A DNA stretch of 64,000 nucleotides from an uncultured Chloroflexota bacterium (GTDB taxonomy: Bacteria; Chloroflexota; Anaerolineae; Anaerolineales; Villigracilaceae), in contig CAADGT010000143.1 of assembly GCA_900696595.1 (NCBI GenBank), positions 82,496 through 146,495 of the forward strand. Direction: 5' to 3'. Below are positions 64,000 through 64,000 of the stretch, in pieces. Below the pieces are notes generated by a model. That model did no database searches, had not been told where the DNA came from, and saw only the letters and a program-made list of their open reading frames with translations. The position numbers and the translations under genes were made by a program. Within the stretch, counting starts at the first letter, position 1, and the number at the start of each line of letters is the position of its first letter.

Positions 64000-64000
64000 C

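Overview
The window looks like a chromosome segment of a Chloroflexota bacterium, most likely class Anaerolineae. This is inferred from the gene mix, not from a marker gene. The clues are many lipoproteins with Thr/Pro/Ala-rich linkers, XrtA-type polysaccharide genes without an exosortase, roadblock/V4R signalling genes, an archaeal-type phosphoglycerate mutase, and promoters placed directly against start codons. Gene density is high, both strands are used, and no phage, integrase, transposase or CRISPR array is visible.

Layout. 1-8.4 kb: cell-envelope and polysaccharide genes (G5/beta-propeller lipoprotein, UDP-glucuronate decarboxylase, GtrA, GT39-like transferase, deacetylase, FemAB-like ligase). 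8.4-15.0 kb: DUF503, an atypical SDR, a small zinc protein, MurJ, a TPR protein, GreA and dGTPase. 15.1-18.2 kb: two tRNA genes, then a roadblock/V4R/response-regulator/GT2 operon. 18.2-29 kb: TypA, a GH25-SH3-NAGPA cell-wall protein, a YraN/GT4 pair, a RodZ-like protein with two HTH domains, a thioredoxin-like lipoprotein whose first redox Cys is an in-frame TGA (candidate selenoprotein), and UvrB. 29-41 kb: membrane transferase, Mfd, Pth, a second roadblock gene, CTP synthase, an NBR1-Ig-like lipoprotein and enolase. 41.3-49.5 kb: a carbohydrate-utilisation island with a ROK regulator, ABC binding protein, two permeases, a Gfo/Idh oxidoreductase, an ABC ATPase and a GH13 hydrolase. 49.6-64 kb: a 1535-residue membrane protein with internal repeats, a class III-like sirtuin behind two lipoproteins, phosphoglycerate mutase, a Cache-HAMP protein without an output domain, an Npt1-like transporter, a NYN-LOTUS protein, a GT4 transferase and tRNA-Thr.

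Genes that appear to work together. The ROK-to-GH13 block reads as one oligosaccharide import and breakdown unit. A near-consensus promoter is buried in a perfect palindrome ahead of the regulator, and a strong hairpin terminator sits between binding protein and permeases. The sugar-nucleotide, GtrA, GT39, deacetylase and FemAB genes suggest surface polysaccharide assembly. UvrB and Mfd cover nucleotide excision repair.

The DNA between genes, and in places inside them, is crowded with small repeats: at least three families of palindromic elements, a 130-bp inverted-repeat family, and heptanucleotide tandem repeats. Some repeats supply stop codons or lie in frame inside genes such as mfd. The two most interesting items are the candidate selenoprotein, with a SECIS-like hairpin at the expected distance, and the repeat elements that have reshaped coding ends.
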